DNA of 64,000 nucleotides from positions 62,001 to 126,000 of the forward strand of contig NZ_SRUU01000017.1 of assembly GCF_004791585.1 (NCBI RefSeq), in the 5' to 3' direction. The position numbers and the translations under genes were made by a program. Position 1 is the stretch's first letter. Each line of letters opens with the position of its first letter. Below, in pieces: positions 33,533 through 44,770 of the stretch. Origin of the DNA: Mesorhizobium sp. M1C.F.Ca.ET.210.01.1.1 (GTDB lineage Bacteria; Pseudomonadota; Alphaproteobacteria; Rhizobiales; Rhizobiaceae). The notes under the pieces are model-generated. The model was not told the origin of the DNA. It saw only the letters and a list, made by a program, of their open reading frames with translations, and made no database searches.

Positions 33533-34693
33533 TTGAAAAAGCCGGCGCGCTCTCTTCGCCGCCTGGCGCTTCTCGCTGCTGCGATGGCGCTGGGCACGGC
33601 GGCAAAGGCCTCGGATTTCTCCGAGCCGTGGAAGAATGCCGACCGCGCGCTGGTGATCGACGCCTACGAATACAACTCCATCGACTGGGCTGAGCTTGCC
33701 ACCGACAAGCGCATCGTCGGCTTCATCAACAAGGCTTCCGACGGGCTGCCGCCACCCTATTTCTGCTTGGGCAGCGAAACCGACGTCAAGCTCTGCAAGG
33801 CGCTGTGGAAGCGCTATGCGGTGACGCGCGAGCTGTTCCAGACGCGCAAGGTGGTGGCCAAGGCGCTCGGCCTGAAGTGGGGCGCCTATCACCTTGCCCG
33901 CCCCGGCAACCCGATCGAGCAGGCCAACAATTTCGTCGATTTCGCCGAGCCGGCGCCGGACGATCTCATCGCCCTCGACATCGAGGGCATCGATCCGACG
34001 CAATGGATGTCGCTCGAGGACGCGGAAGAATTCGTGCGCCAGGTGCACCGCCGCCTCGGCCGCTTCCCGGTGCTCTACTCGAACGGCAAGACCGCCCAGT
34101 ACATCGCCGACAACCGCTACACCTACCGGCTCTTGTCGCGGCTGCCGCTCTGGTACGCGCGCTACAAGCCGGACATCGACGTGCATTTCCCGATGGGCAA
34201 CTGGCAGGGTTACGCGCTCTGGCAGTTTTCCGCGAAGGCGAATTGCGGCCGCTTCAGCTGCCCCTATCGCGTGCCGGGCACGCCCAACGACATCGATGTC
34301 AGCGTCGCGCCGATGAAAGCCGATGAGTTGCGCCAGCAATGGGCCTTCGGCGGGCTGATCGACGTGCCGGCGGATTACCTCGCCTCCATCCCGGTGCCGA
34401 TCCCGCGCGCAGCAGGCCTCGCCGGCAAGGTCACCATCACCTATGCCGATGTCGCGACGCCGCCGACCATCGAGGAGCTGGTAGCGGTGCTTGGCGCGCG
34501 CTGGGAGAAATTCCGCGACGGATTCCACATGCCGGTGGTGAAGACCGTGCCGCAACGCCCGAGCTTCGGCATTGTCCAGTATGTCGCCTGGAAGCGTGCA
34601 GAGCAGCGCACGCCCGAAGAGCTCGACGCCGCCCTCGCCGCGGCCGACCCGGTCAACACCGCTTCGACGGCGCTCGACCACCGCCGACAATAG
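33533..34693 (+). CDS. Glycoside hydrolase family 25 lysozyme-like protein
   Basis: A 386-residue protein with a signal peptide (LAAAMALGTAAKA, cleaved before SDFSEPW). Its TIM-barrel-like domain matches GH25 muramidases. VIDAYEYNSIDWAEL opens the barrel and LIALDIEGID carries the D-x-E catalytic pair. YSNGKTAQY and LWYARYKPDI follow, and GYALWQFSAKANCGRFSCPY closes it. GH25 enzymes cut the MurNAc-GlcNAc bond of peptidoglycan. The start is a TTG preceded by GTGGGGA about ten bases away. No phage genes surround it, so a role in its own cell wall is more likely than lysis. Confidence 0.85.
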   Translation: MKKPARSLRRLALLAAAMALGTAAKASDFSEPWKNADRALVIDAYEYNSIDWAELATDKRIVGFINKASDGLPPPYFCLGSETDVKLCKALWKRYAVTRELFQTRKVVAKALGLKWGAYHLARPGNPIEQANNFVDFAEPAPDDLIALDIEGIDPTQWMSLEDAEEFVRQVHRRLGRFPVLYSNGKTAQYIADNRYTYRLLSRLPLWYARYKPDIDVHFPMGNWQGYALWQFSAKANCGRFSCPYRVPGTPNDIDVSVAPMKADELRQQWAFGGLIDVPADYLASIPVPIPRAAGLAGKVTITYADVATPPTIEELVAVLGARWEKFRDGFHMPVVKTVPQRPSFGIVQYVAWKRAEQRTPEELDAALAAADPVNTASTALDHRRQ

Positions 34694-34705
34694 CCAACGG
34701 TAGCG

Positions 34706-35581
34706 TCAACGATGATTACCCAGGCTGGCATACATGCCGGTGGTGCGAAACTGCGTCGGGTTGATGCCGTAACAGCGGCGAAACACCTTGGAGAAGTAGT
34801 TCGCATCCTCAAAACCACACAGCACAGCGACTTCCTTCACCGGCAGGAAATCCGCTCTGGTCAGCAATTTCGCCGCGCGCTGCAGCCGCTGCTGCAACAC
34901 GAATTCAGCCGGCGGCAATCCTTCGCTCTCGGCGAAGCAGCGCGAGAAATGAGCGCGGCTGAGACCGCTGATCCCGACCAGTTCCGCCACCGGCAGCGGC
35001 TTGTCGAGATTGGCGTTGATGTGGTCGATGACCGGCTGCATGGCGCTCTGTTTTTCTGCAAAGGCATGCGAGCCGAAGACATCGTCATAGAGCGCCATCG
35101 CCGCCTCATAGGCGATCGCGGAGGCCGCGCCCGGCGAACCCGCTCCCTTGATGAGGCGCAGGCTGCAATCGGCAAGATGGTCGACGGTCGCCGGCTGCAG
35201 CCGGAACACAGGCCCCGAGACGCTGAGGATCGACTTGTGGATGCGCAGCGCCTCCTCGCCGTTCATCGAGATCCAGAAATATTCCCAGCGGTCGCCCTTG
35301 GCCAACCAGTAGCGATGGTTATGCGGCACCAGCACCAGCAGAGTATCGTTCGCCTGCAGACGATAGTTGCGGCTCTCGTAACGCAACTGGCCGGTGCCGC
35401 TGATCGTATGCTGAAGAACCGTGAACGGGGTCTGGCCGCGTTTCCGGCCGTCCCAGTCGTAGGTTTCGTCCTCGCGCAACTCATAGCCCGTACTGGTCGG
35501 CATGGCATGCAGGCGCTGGCGGCCGCGCGGCAGCGAGATCGTCCGCATCGACTGTCCGTTGGCGATCAGGTCTCGCAGCAC
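34706..35581 (-). CDS. agpT: AraC-family activator of the alpha-galactoside locus
   Basis: A protein of about 291 residues: an N-terminal cupin-like sensing domain (QHTISGTGQLRYESRNYRL, LVPHNHRYWLAKGDRWEYFWI) and a C-terminal double helix-turn-helix (ELVGISGLSRAHFSRCFAESEGLPPAEFVLQQRLQRAAKLL, then VAVLCGFEDANYFSKVFRRCYGINPTQFR). It is divergent from the GH4/ABC operon, which it presumably activates with galactosides. In S. meliloti, AgpT is such a regulator beside agaL1-agpABCD-agaL2, and the gene order here agrees. The start is uncertain: GTG at 35581 (GAGGG upstream) or ATG at 35548. Confidence 0.8.
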   Translation of the reverse strand: MLRDLIANGQSMRTISLPRGRQRLHAMPTSTGYELREDETYDWDGRKRGQTPFTVLQHTISGTGQLRYESRNYRLQANDTLLVLVPHNHRYWLAKGDRWEYFWISMNGEEALRIHKSILSVSGPVFRLQPATVDHLADCSLRLIKGAGSPGAASAIAYEAAMALYDDVFGSHAFAEKQSAMQPVIDHINANLDKPLPVAELVGISGLSRAHFSRCFAESEGLPPAEFVLQQRLQRAAKLLTRADFLPVKEVAVLCGFEDANYFSKVFRRCYGINPTQFRTTGMYASLGNHR

Positions 35582-35795
35582 AAAATTACCCTCGAAAGCA
35601 TAATCCTTCTCTGGCCGCGCTCGCGAATAAGCGCATAATCGGGCCCTCAAGAACGCGAAAGACCCGCGGTCGAGGAGCGGGCGGGAGGAGAAAAAGCCGG
35701 ATTTCCGGCTTCGAATGGCATGCGCGCTGTGGCGCGCGGCCATATCCCCCCTTGCTTCTCCTTGCCTAGCATTCGATTGGATCGAGGTGAAGACG

Positions 35796-37262
35796 ATGAG
35801 TTTCAAAATCGCTATTATCGGCGCCGGCAGCGTCGGATTCACCAAGAAGCTGTTCACCGATATTTTGTGCGTCCCCGAATTCCGGGACATCGAGTTCGCG
35901 CTGACCGACATCAGCGAGCACAATCTCGGGATGATCAAGGCGATCCTCGACAGGATCGTGGAAGCCAACAATTTGCCGACGAAGGTGACAGCGACGACCG
36001 AACGCCGCAAGGCGCTGGAGGGCGCACGCTACATCATCAGCTGCGTGCGCGTCGGCGGCCTGGAGGCCTATGCCGACGACATCCGCATCCCGCTGAAATA
36101 TGGCATCGACCAGTGCGTCGGCGACACGATCTGCGCCGGCGGCATCCTCTACGGCCAGCGCAACATCCCGGTGATCCTCGATTTCTGCAAGGACATACGC
36201 GAGGTCGCCGATACCGGCGCAAAGTTCCTCAACTATGCCAACCCGATGGCGATGAACACCTGGGCAGCGATCGAATACGGCAAGGTCGACACGGTCGGCC
36301 TCTGCCACGGCGTGCAGCACGGCGCCAGGCAGATCGCCGAAGTGCTGGGCGCGAAGTCGCCCAAGGAGCTCGACTACGTCTGTTCCGGCATCAACCACCA
36401 GACCTGGTTCATCGAGCTCAGGCTGAACGGCCGCCGGATCGGCAAGGACGAGTTGGTCGCCGCCTTCGAGGCGCATCCGGTCTATTCGAAGCAGGAAAAG
36501 CTGCGCATCGACGTGCTGAAGCGCTTCGGCGTCTATTCGACCGAAAGCAATGGCCATCTGTCGGAGTATCTGCCCTGGTACCGCAAGCGTCCCGACGAGA
36601 TCACACGCTGGATCGACATGTCCGACTGGATCCATGGCGAGACCGGCGGCTATCTCCGCTACTCGACCGAGACCCGCAATTGGTTCGAGACGGAATATCC
36701 GCAGTTCCTCGAAGCGGCGTCGAAGCCGATCGATCCGGCCGCACGCTCCAACGAGCATGCCAGCCACATCCTCGAAGCGCTGGAGACGAACCGCGTCTAT
36801 CGCGGCCACTTCAACGTCAAGAACAATGGCGTGATCACCAACCTGCCGCAGGACGCCATCATCGAATCGCCCGGCTTCGTCGACCGTTTCGGCATCAACA
36901 TGGCGGCCGGCATCACGCTGCCGGAGGCCTGCGCCGCCACCTGCATGTCCTCGATCAACGTGCAGCGCATGTCGGTGCATGCGGCGATCGCCGGCGACAT
37001 CGACCTCTTGAAGCTAGCCGTGCTGCACGATCCGCTGGTCGGCGCGGTGTCGACGCCGGAGGAGGTCTGGCAGATGGTGGACGAGATGGTCGTCGCCCAA
37101 GCTCAATGGCTGCCGCAATACGCGCATGCCGTGCCGGCGGCGAAAGAGCGGCTTTCGAAATCCAAGGTCAAGACCCGTGAATGGGCCGGCGCGGCGCGCC
37201 GGAGCGTGCGCTCGATCGAGGAATTGCGCGCCGAGAAGGCGGCGCTCAAGCAGGCCGGCTGA
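35796..37262 (+). CDS. agaL1: Glycoside hydrolase family 4 alpha-galactosidase-like enzyme, first copy
   Basis: GH4 enzymes use NAD+ and Mn2+ in an oxidation-elimination mechanism. The 488-residue protein has the NAD site IAIIGAGSVGFT (residues 5-16), ANPMAMNTWA, GLCHGVQHG with a probable metal-binding Cys, and CSGINHQTW with the metal-binding His. The GH4 family includes MelA-type alpha-galactosidases and alpha-glucosidases or alpha-glucuronidases. Alpha-galactosidase is favoured because the gene sits in an agp-like locus. The ATG at 35796 has GAGGTGA upstream. The 35582-35795 gap holds the divergent promoters. Confidence 0.85.
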   Translation: MSFKIAIIGAGSVGFTKKLFTDILCVPEFRDIEFALTDISEHNLGMIKAILDRIVEANNLPTKVTATTERRKALEGARYIISCVRVGGLEAYADDIRIPLKYGIDQCVGDTICAGGILYGQRNIPVILDFCKDIREVADTGAKFLNYANPMAMNTWAAIEYGKVDTVGLCHGVQHGARQIAEVLGAKSPKELDYVCSGINHQTWFIELRLNGRRIGKDELVAAFEAHPVYSKQEKLRIDVLKRFGVYSTESNGHLSEYLPWYRKRPDEITRWIDMSDWIHGETGGYLRYSTETRNWFETEYPQFLEAASKPIDPAARSNEHASHILEALETNRVYRGHFNVKNNGVITNLPQDAIIESPGFVDRFGINMAAGITLPEACAATCMSSINVQRMSVHAAIAGDIDLLKLAVLHDPLVGAVSTPEEVWQMVDEMVVAQAQWLPQYAHAVPAAKERLSKSKVKTREWAGAARRSVRSIEELRAEKAALKQAG

Positions 37263-37362
37263 GACCATGCCCCGGCGGACATGCGGGAGGCAGGTCCGCC
37301 AAATCAGCCGCCCGGAAGAACAAGCGGGCAGCAGCAGGCGTCCAAACAACTGGGAGGAGACG

Positions 37363-39441
37363 ATGAGGACCTTACGCAGAATTGGCTTTGCCGCCGGACT
37401 GGCGATGAGCGTTGCCATTCCGGCACACGCCTTCGCATCCGAACCGACGATCCCGCCCGAGCCGGCGACGTTTCCGGCCGAGGGCAAGATCCATCTTGTT
37501 GCGCGCGACTCCATCCTGGAGTTCAAGGCGCTGCCCGAATATCACGAGCCGGACTGGGTAACGGAGAAATACGTCAAGGCCGGCAAGCTGCCGCCGGTGA
37601 AGGACAGGCTGCCGAAGGAGCCGCTGGTCTTCAAGACCGCGAACATGACGGACGGCATCGGCGTCTATGGCGACACGATGCGGCACGTCATCGGCGGCCG
37701 GCCGGAAGGCTGGAACTACGGCGCCGGCCAGACGCAAGGCTGGGGCGGCATCGACATCGCGCTTTCCGAATGCCTGACACGCACCGCGCCGCTGTTCCAG
37801 GTCGATGCAAAGGACACCGAGCCGCTGCCGAACCTCGCCAAAAGCTGGGACTGGTCGAGCGACGGCCACAAGCTGACGATGCATCTGATCGAAGGCGCCA
37901 AATGGTCGGACGGCGTCCCCTTCAATGCCGACGATGTCATGTTCTACTGGGACGACGAGGTGGTCGATCCCAATGTATCGCCGCTGAACGGCGCGACACC
38001 CGAAACGTTCGGCGTCGGCACGACGTTGAAGAAGGTCGACGACTACACGGTCGAATGGACTTTCAAGGAGGCCTTCCCGCGACAGTATCTCTATGCGATG
38101 GCCTACGGCACCTTCTGCCCCGGCCCCGCGCACATATTGAAGCCGCAGCATCCGAAATATTCGAAGAACACCTACGACCAGTTCAAGAACGCCTTCCCGC
38201 CGGAATACATGAACATTCCGGTGATGGGCGCCTGGGTGCCGGTCGAATACCGGCCGGACGACATCGTCGTCATGCGCCGCAACCCCTATTACTGGAAGGT
38301 CGACGAGAAGGGCAACCAGCTGCCCTATCTCAACGAGCTGCAGTACAAGCTCTCGACCTGGGCCGACCGCGACGTGCAGGCGGTGGCGGGCTCGGGCGAC
38401 TTCTCCAATCTCGAGCAGCCGGAAAACTTCGTCGCTTCGCTGAAGCGCGCGGCCGAGAAGAACGCGCCGGCGCGGCTTGCCTTCGGTCCGCGCCTAATCG
38501 GCTACAATCTGCGCTTCAACTTTTCCGCCAATGGCTGGGGCAACCCTGACGAGCGCGGTCAGGCGATCCGTGAATTGAACCGCAACGAGGATTTCCGCAA
38601 GGCCGTGACCATGGCGCTCAACCGCAAGGCGCTTGGCGATTCGCTAGTCAAGGGGCCGTTCACCGCCATCTATCCCGGCGGCTTCTCCTCCGGCACCAGT
38701 TTCTATGACCGCAAGTCGACGGTCTACTATCCGTTCGATCTCAAAGGCGCCAAGGCCGAGCTCGCCAAGGCCGGCCTCAAGGATACCGACGGCGACGGGT
38801 TCGTGAACTTCCCGGCCGGCACCGCCGGCGGCAAGAATGTCGAGATCGTGATGCTGGTCAACAACGACTACACCACCGACAAGAGCCTCGCCGAAGGCGT
38901 CGTGGCGCAGATGGAAAAGCTGGGCTTGAGGGTCGTGCTCAACGGGGTCAACGGCACGCAGCGCGACGCGATCCAATATTCGGGCCGTTTCGACTGGCTG
39001 ATCCGGCGCAACGACCAGGAGCTTACTTCTGTCGTGCAGAACACGGAGCAACTCGCTCCAGTCGGTCCGAAGACCAGCTGGAACCATCGCGCGCCGGAAA
39101 GCGGCGAAGTCGATCTGTTGCCGTTCGAGAAGGACCTCGTCGACATCGTCAACAAGTTCGTCACGACGCAGGACAACGACCAGCGCGCGGGGCTGATGAG
39201 GAAATTCCAGAAGATCTCGACGGAAAACATCTACAATGTCGGGCTGACGGAATATCCGGGCGCGCTGATCATCAACAAGCGCTTCTCGAACATACCGCAG
39301 GGCACGCCGATCTTCATGTTCAACTGGGCCGAGGATTCGATCGTCCGCGAACGCGTCTTCGTCCCGGCCGACAAGCAGGCCAAGTACGAACTCTACCCCG
39401 AGGAGCTGCCCGGCAAACCGGGAGACAAGGGCCCGATGTAA
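37363..39441 (+). CDS. agpA: ABC transporter periplasmic substrate-binding protein for alpha-galactosides
   Basis: A 692-residue family 5 (peptide/oligosaccharide) solute-binding protein with a signal peptide (MRTLRRIGFAAGLAMSVAIP, cleaved near AFA-SEP). The family 5 core is visible in LPNLAKSWDWSSDGHKLTMHLIEGAKWSDGVPFNADDVMF near residues 155-195. At 692 residues it is longer than typical DppA (535), as are other oligosaccharide binders of this type. GGGAGGAG precedes the ATG at 37363. In S. meliloti, AgpA binds raffinose, stachyose and melibiose; substrate identity here is inferred from synteny. A strong hairpin follows the gene. Confidence 0.85.
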   Translation: MRTLRRIGFAAGLAMSVAIPAHAFASEPTIPPEPATFPAEGKIHLVARDSILEFKALPEYHEPDWVTEKYVKAGKLPPVKDRLPKEPLVFKTANMTDGIGVYGDTMRHVIGGRPEGWNYGAGQTQGWGGIDIALSECLTRTAPLFQVDAKDTEPLPNLAKSWDWSSDGHKLTMHLIEGAKWSDGVPFNADDVMFYWDDEVVDPNVSPLNGATPETFGVGTTLKKVDDYTVEWTFKEAFPRQYLYAMAYGTFCPGPAHILKPQHPKYSKNTYDQFKNAFPPEYMNIPVMGAWVPVEYRPDDIVVMRRNPYYWKVDEKGNQLPYLNELQYKLSTWADRDVQAVAGSGDFSNLEQPENFVASLKRAAEKNAPARLAFGPRLIGYNLRFNFSANGWGNPDERGQAIRELNRNEDFRKAVTMALNRKALGDSLVKGPFTAIYPGGFSSGTSFYDRKSTVYYPFDLKGAKAELAKAGLKDTDGDGFVNFPAGTAGGKNVEIVMLVNNDYTTDKSLAEGVVAQMEKLGLRVVLNGVNGTQRDAIQYSGRFDWLIRRNDQELTSVVQNTEQLAPVGPKTSWNHRAPESGEVDLLPFEKDLVDIVNKFVTTQDNDQRAGLMRKFQKISTENIYNVGLTEYPGALIINKRFSNIPQGTPIFMFNWAEDSIVRERVFVPADKQAKYELYPEELPGKPGDKGPM

Positions 39442-39465
39442 GGTTTACCTCCCCTGACGAAGAAA

Positions 39466-39493
39466 GTCCGGCCGCGCCGCGGCGCGGCCGGAC
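39466..39493. promoter_or_regulatory. Perfect 28-bp GC palindrome between agpA and agpB
   Basis: The bases GTCCGGCCGCGCC and their exact reverse complement are separated by two bases, giving a fully self-complementary 28-mer 24 bp after the agpA stop. It has no T-run, so it is not a plain terminator. Such a stem is well placed to protect the upstream agpA mRNA and so raise the binding protein above the permease, as known for malE-malF. That function is inference. Confidence 0.85.
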
Positions 39494-39553
39494 CAACGAA
39501 ACTTCCGAACGCACCCGAGGGAGCGACCGGCAGACAAAGGAAGCAGACCGTCC

Positions 39554-40561
39554 ATGTTGCGATTCCTGCTCATGCGCATAGCGTCGGCGCTTCCCGTGCT
39601 TGCCATTTTGAGCCTCGTCACCTTCGCCATCATCCAGGCGCCGCCTGGCGACTATGCCGACTATATCCGTTCGCAGTTGATCAACCAGGGCGGAGCTTCC
39701 TACGCCGAGGCGGATGCGCAGGCGCAGGCCTACCGGAAGGAACATGGCCTCGATAAGCCATTGCCCATCCAGTATCTCAACTGGGTCGGCGGCATCCTCA
39801 CCCGGGGCGATTTCGGCTACAGCCTCTATTACAACAAGCCGGTGGCCGATGTGGTCGGCGAACGCCTGCCGCGCACGCTGCTGCTTGCGCTGGTCTGCCA
39901 CCTGCTCGCTTCGGTGCTCGGCATCGGCTTCGGCATATGGGCGGCGACCCGGCAATATTCCTGGATCGACTCGACGCTTTCAGCCATCTCCTTCCTCGGC
40001 ATGACGGTGCCGCGCTTCCTGATGGCGCTGATCATCGTCTATCTCCTGGTCTTCCAGTTCAACGTGTCGGAGATCGGCTCGTTCTTCTCGCCGCAATATG
40101 GCGGCGCGCCATGGTCGTGGGCGAAGTTCGTCGACCTGGTGAAGCATGTCTGGCCGGTGGTGGCGATCGCGACCTTCGGCGGCCTCGCCTACAATATGCG
40201 CGTCATGCGCGGCAATCTGCTCGACACGCTCAACGCGCAATATGTCGAGACGGCGAAGGCCAAGGGCCTGACCGGAGGCGCCGTCGTCATGCGCCACGCG
40301 GTGCCCAACGCGCTGCATCCGCTGGTCATGTATCAGGGCGTGGTGCTGCCCTACATGCTCACAGGCGAGATCGAGACGGCGATCATCTTCGCGCTGCCGA
40401 CCGTCGGGCCGGCGATCGTCGGCTCGATGGCGGTGGGCGACGTCTATGTGACGGCGACCTTCATGATGGTGCTGTCGGCAACGCTGATCGTCGGCAACAT
40501 CATCGCCGACATGCTGCTCGCGCTGCTCGATCCGCGCGTGCGCCAGTTCGGGGAGCATTAG
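39554..40561 (+). CDS. agpB: ABC transporter permease (DppB type)
   Basis: A 335-residue inner-membrane protein with six helices. The N-terminal FLLMRIASALPVLAILSLVTFAIIQAPPGDY is typical of DppB/OppB-type permeases. The cytosolic EAA-like loop reads NLLDTLNAQYVETAKAKGLTGGAVVMRHAVPNALHPLV and should contact the ATPase. It forms the channel with the next permease, and its stop (40559-40561) directly abuts the next ATG, so translation is coupled. Confidence 0.92.
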   Translation: MLRFLLMRIASALPVLAILSLVTFAIIQAPPGDYADYIRSQLINQGGASYAEADAQAQAYRKEHGLDKPLPIQYLNWVGGILTRGDFGYSLYYNKPVADVVGERLPRTLLLALVCHLLASVLGIGFGIWAATRQYSWIDSTLSAISFLGMTVPRFLMALIIVYLLVFQFNVSEIGSFFSPQYGGAPWSWAKFVDLVKHVWPVVAIATFGGLAYNMRVMRGNLLDTLNAQYVETAKAKGLTGGAVVMRHAVPNALHPLVMYQGVVLPYMLTGEIETAIIFALPTVGPAIVGSMAVGDVYVTATFMMVLSATLIVGNIIADMLLALLDPRVRQFGEH

Positions 40562-41698
40562 ATGTTGGCGCGCGATCCGTCACCCCCGCCACCGCCGGCC
40601 GAAGGCGCAGTGCACCAGCCCGCGCACGGCAATGAAAGCTACGTCGCGCTGGTCTGGCGCCGGCTGAAGCGCTCCTGGACCGGCATGGCGGGACTTTGCC
40701 TGGTTGTGCTCTTGCTGGTGATGGCGCTCTTTGCGGAATTCCTGGCGCCCCTGGACCCGAAGGCGACCGATATCGCCTTTGCGCCGCCGGAGGTCCCAAG
40801 CTTCCACGACAAGGATGGCAATTTCGTCGCGCGGCCCAGGATCTATGCGTTGGCCGAGTCGACCGACCTCGATCCGGTCACCTTCCAGCCGATCGTCGGC
40901 CCGGACTACGACCATCCGCGGCTGCTCGGCTTCTTCGTCGAGGGCGCGCCTTACAAGCTCCTCGGACTGATTCCATCGGACCGGCATTTCTTCGGCTCCA
41001 TGGACGGCGAACCGGTGCATTTCCTCGGCACCGACAAGTTCGGCCGCGATGTGCTGTCGCGCGCCATCCACGGCTCGCGCGTCTCGCTGATGATCGCGCT
41101 GACGGTGGTCTTCATCATCACCGTCATCGGCACCACCGTCGGCATGGTCTCGGGCTATTTCGGCGGCCGGTTCGACGTCTGGATGCAGCGCTTCGTCGAG
41201 CTGGTGCTCGCCTTCCCTCAATTGCCGCTCTATCTCGCGCTGACGACGCTGATCCCGGTCACCGCGCCGACCAACGTCTTCCTCGCCTTCGTCATCATCG
41301 TCATGTCGGCGCTGGGCTGGGCGCAGATGTCGCGCGAGGTGCGCGGCAAGACGCTGGCGCTGGCGCGGATCGATTATGTGCGCGCCGCCATGGCGGTCGG
41401 CGCCACCGACCGGCGCATCATCATGCAGCACATCTTCCCCAATGTGATGAGCCACGTGATCGTCGCGGTGACGCTGGCGATCCCGACAGTGGTGCTGCTT
41501 GAATCCTTCCTCGGCTTCCTCGGCTTCGCGGTGAAGCCGCCGCTGATCTCCTGGGGCCTGATGCTGCAGGACACCGCGACCTATTCGGTCATCGGAACCT
41601 ATCCCTGGATCCTGTCGCCGGTCGGCTTCGTACTGATCGCCGTCTTTGCCTTCAACGCGCTGGGCGACGGCCTGCGCGATGCCGTCGATCCCTATTGA
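40562..41698 (+). CDS. agpC: ABC transporter permease (DppC type)
   Basis: A 378-residue permease with an N-terminal helix (MAGLCLVVLLLVMALFAEFLAPL) followed by a long periplasmic insert, which makes it larger than DppC of E. coli (300). FLGTDKFGRDVLSRAIHGSRVSLMIAL is the family signature, and the EAA loop is LALARIDYVRAAMAVGATDRRIIMQHIFPNVM. It should pair with the DppB-type partner. The stop is 9 bp before the fused ATPase start. Confidence 0.92.
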   Translation: MLARDPSPPPPPAEGAVHQPAHGNESYVALVWRRLKRSWTGMAGLCLVVLLLVMALFAEFLAPLDPKATDIAFAPPEVPSFHDKDGNFVARPRIYALAESTDLDPVTFQPIVGPDYDHPRLLGFFVEGAPYKLLGLIPSDRHFFGSMDGEPVHFLGTDKFGRDVLSRAIHGSRVSLMIALTVVFIITVIGTTVGMVSGYFGGRFDVWMQRFVELVLAFPQLPLYLALTTLIPVTAPTNVFLAFVIIVMSALGWAQMSREVRGKTLALARIDYVRAAMAVGATDRRIIMQHIFPNVMSHVIVAVTLAIPTVVLLESFLGFLGFAVKPPLISWGLMLQDTATYSVIGTYPWILSPVGFVLIAVFAFNALGDGLRDAVDPY

Positions 41699-41707
41699 GG
41701 TGACTGG

Positions 41708-43378
<1,671 letters not shown>

Positions 43379-43395
43379 AGTGCCGGAGGCTTACA

Positions 43396-44766
43396 GTGGC
43401 TAGAAATCCCAAGATCACGTTTATCGGCGCCGGCTCGACGGTGTTCATGAAGAACATCGTCGGCGACGTGCTGCAGCGGCCGGCGCTGTCGGGCGCGACG
43501 ATCGCGCTGATGGACATCAACCCGCAACGGCTGGAAGAAAGCGCCGTCGTCGTCAACAAGCTGATCGCCACGCTCGGCGTCAAGGCGAAGGCCGAAACCT
43601 ATTCCGACCAGCGCAAGGCGCTCACCGGCGCCGACTTCGTCGTCGTCGCCTTCCAGATCGGCGGCTACGAGCCCTGCACCGTCACCGACTTCGAGGTGCC
43701 GAAGAAATACGGCCTGCGCCAGACGATCGCCGACACGGTCGGCGTCGGCGGCATCATGCGCGGCTTGAGGACCGTGCCGCATCTGTGGACAATCTGCGAG
43801 GACATGCTCGCCGTCTGCCCGGAGGCGATCATGCTGCAATATGTGAACCCGATGGCCATCAACACATGGGCGATCGCGGAAAAATACCCTCAGATCAAGC
43901 AGGTCGGGCTCTGCCACTCGGTGCAGGGCACCGCCATGGAGCTGGCGCACGACCTCGACCTTCCCTATGAGGAGATCCGCTATCGCTCGGCCGGCATCAA
44001 CCACATGGCCTTCTATCTGAAGTTCGAGCATCGCCAGCCGGACGGTTCCTACCGCGATCTTTATCCCGATCTTATCCGCGCCTATCGCGAGGGGCGCGCG
44101 CCGAAACCCGGCTGGAACCCGCGCTGCCCGAACAAGGTGCGCTACGAGATGCTGACCCGGCTCGGTTACTTCGTCACCGAAAGCTCGGAGCATTTCGCCG
44201 AATACACGCCCTATTTCATCAAGGACGGCCGCCCCGACCTGATCGAGAAATACGGCATCCCGCTCGACGAATATCCGAAGCGCTGCATCGAGCAGATCGA
44301 GCGCTGGAAAGGCCAGGCGGAGGCCTATCGCTCGGCCGACCGGATCGAGGTCGAGCAGTCGAAGGAATACGCCTCCTCGATCATGAATTCGGTGTGGACC
44401 GGCGAGCCGTCGGTGATCTACGGCAATGTCCGCAACAATGGCTGCATCACCTCGCTGCCCTTCGACTGCGCGGCCGAAGTGCCGTGCCTGGTCGACGCCT
44501 CAGGCATCCAGCCGACCTATATCGGCGACCTGCCGCCGCAGGTCACGGCACTGATCCGCACCAACATCAACGTGCAAGAACTGACGGTGCGGGCGCTGAT
44601 GAGCGAAAACCGCGAGCACATCTACCATGCGGCGATGATGGACCCGCACACGGCGGCCGAGCTCGACCTGGATCAGATTTGGTCGCTGGTCGACGACCTG
44701 CTTGCCGCGCATGGCGACTGGCTGCCGGCCTGGGCGCGCACGCGCAGAAAGACGCAGGCGGCCTGA
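43396..44766 (+). CDS. agaL2: Glycoside hydrolase family 4 alpha-galactosidase, second copy
   Basis: The 456-residue GH4 enzyme starts with a GTG preceded by CCGGAGGC. It shows the NAD site ITFIGAGSTVFM, VNPMAINTWAIAEKYP, GLCHSVQGT with a probable Mn-binding Cys, and SAGINHMAFYL with the partner His. This form is closer to MelA than the first copy: it lacks the agaL1-type extension and has the typical MelA opening. The longer open frame from 42700 is a shadow of agpD. Two GH4 enzymes in one operon suggest that different galactosides are split by different enzymes. Confidence 0.88.
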   Translation: MARNPKITFIGAGSTVFMKNIVGDVLQRPALSGATIALMDINPQRLEESAVVVNKLIATLGVKAKAETYSDQRKALTGADFVVVAFQIGGYEPCTVTDFEVPKKYGLRQTIADTVGVGGIMRGLRTVPHLWTICEDMLAVCPEAIMLQYVNPMAINTWAIAEKYPQIKQVGLCHSVQGTAMELAHDLDLPYEEIRYRSAGINHMAFYLKFEHRQPDGSYRDLYPDLIRAYREGRAPKPGWNPRCPNKVRYEMLTRLGYFVTESSEHFAEYTPYFIKDGRPDLIEKYGIPLDEYPKRCIEQIERWKGQAEAYRSADRIEVEQSKEYASSIMNSVWTGEPSVIYGNVRNNGCITSLPFDCAAEVPCLVDASGIQPTYIGDLPPQVTALIRTNINVQELTVRALMSENREHIYHAAMMDPHTAAELDLDQIWSLVDDLLAAHGDWLPAWARTRRKTQAA

Positions 44767-44770
44767 AGGA

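Noticed and set aside
35582..36010. Upstream extension of the AraC-type regulator
   Set aside because: It runs antisense through the start of agaL1 and contains no AraC-type sequence. Cupin-like residues begin only near 35548.
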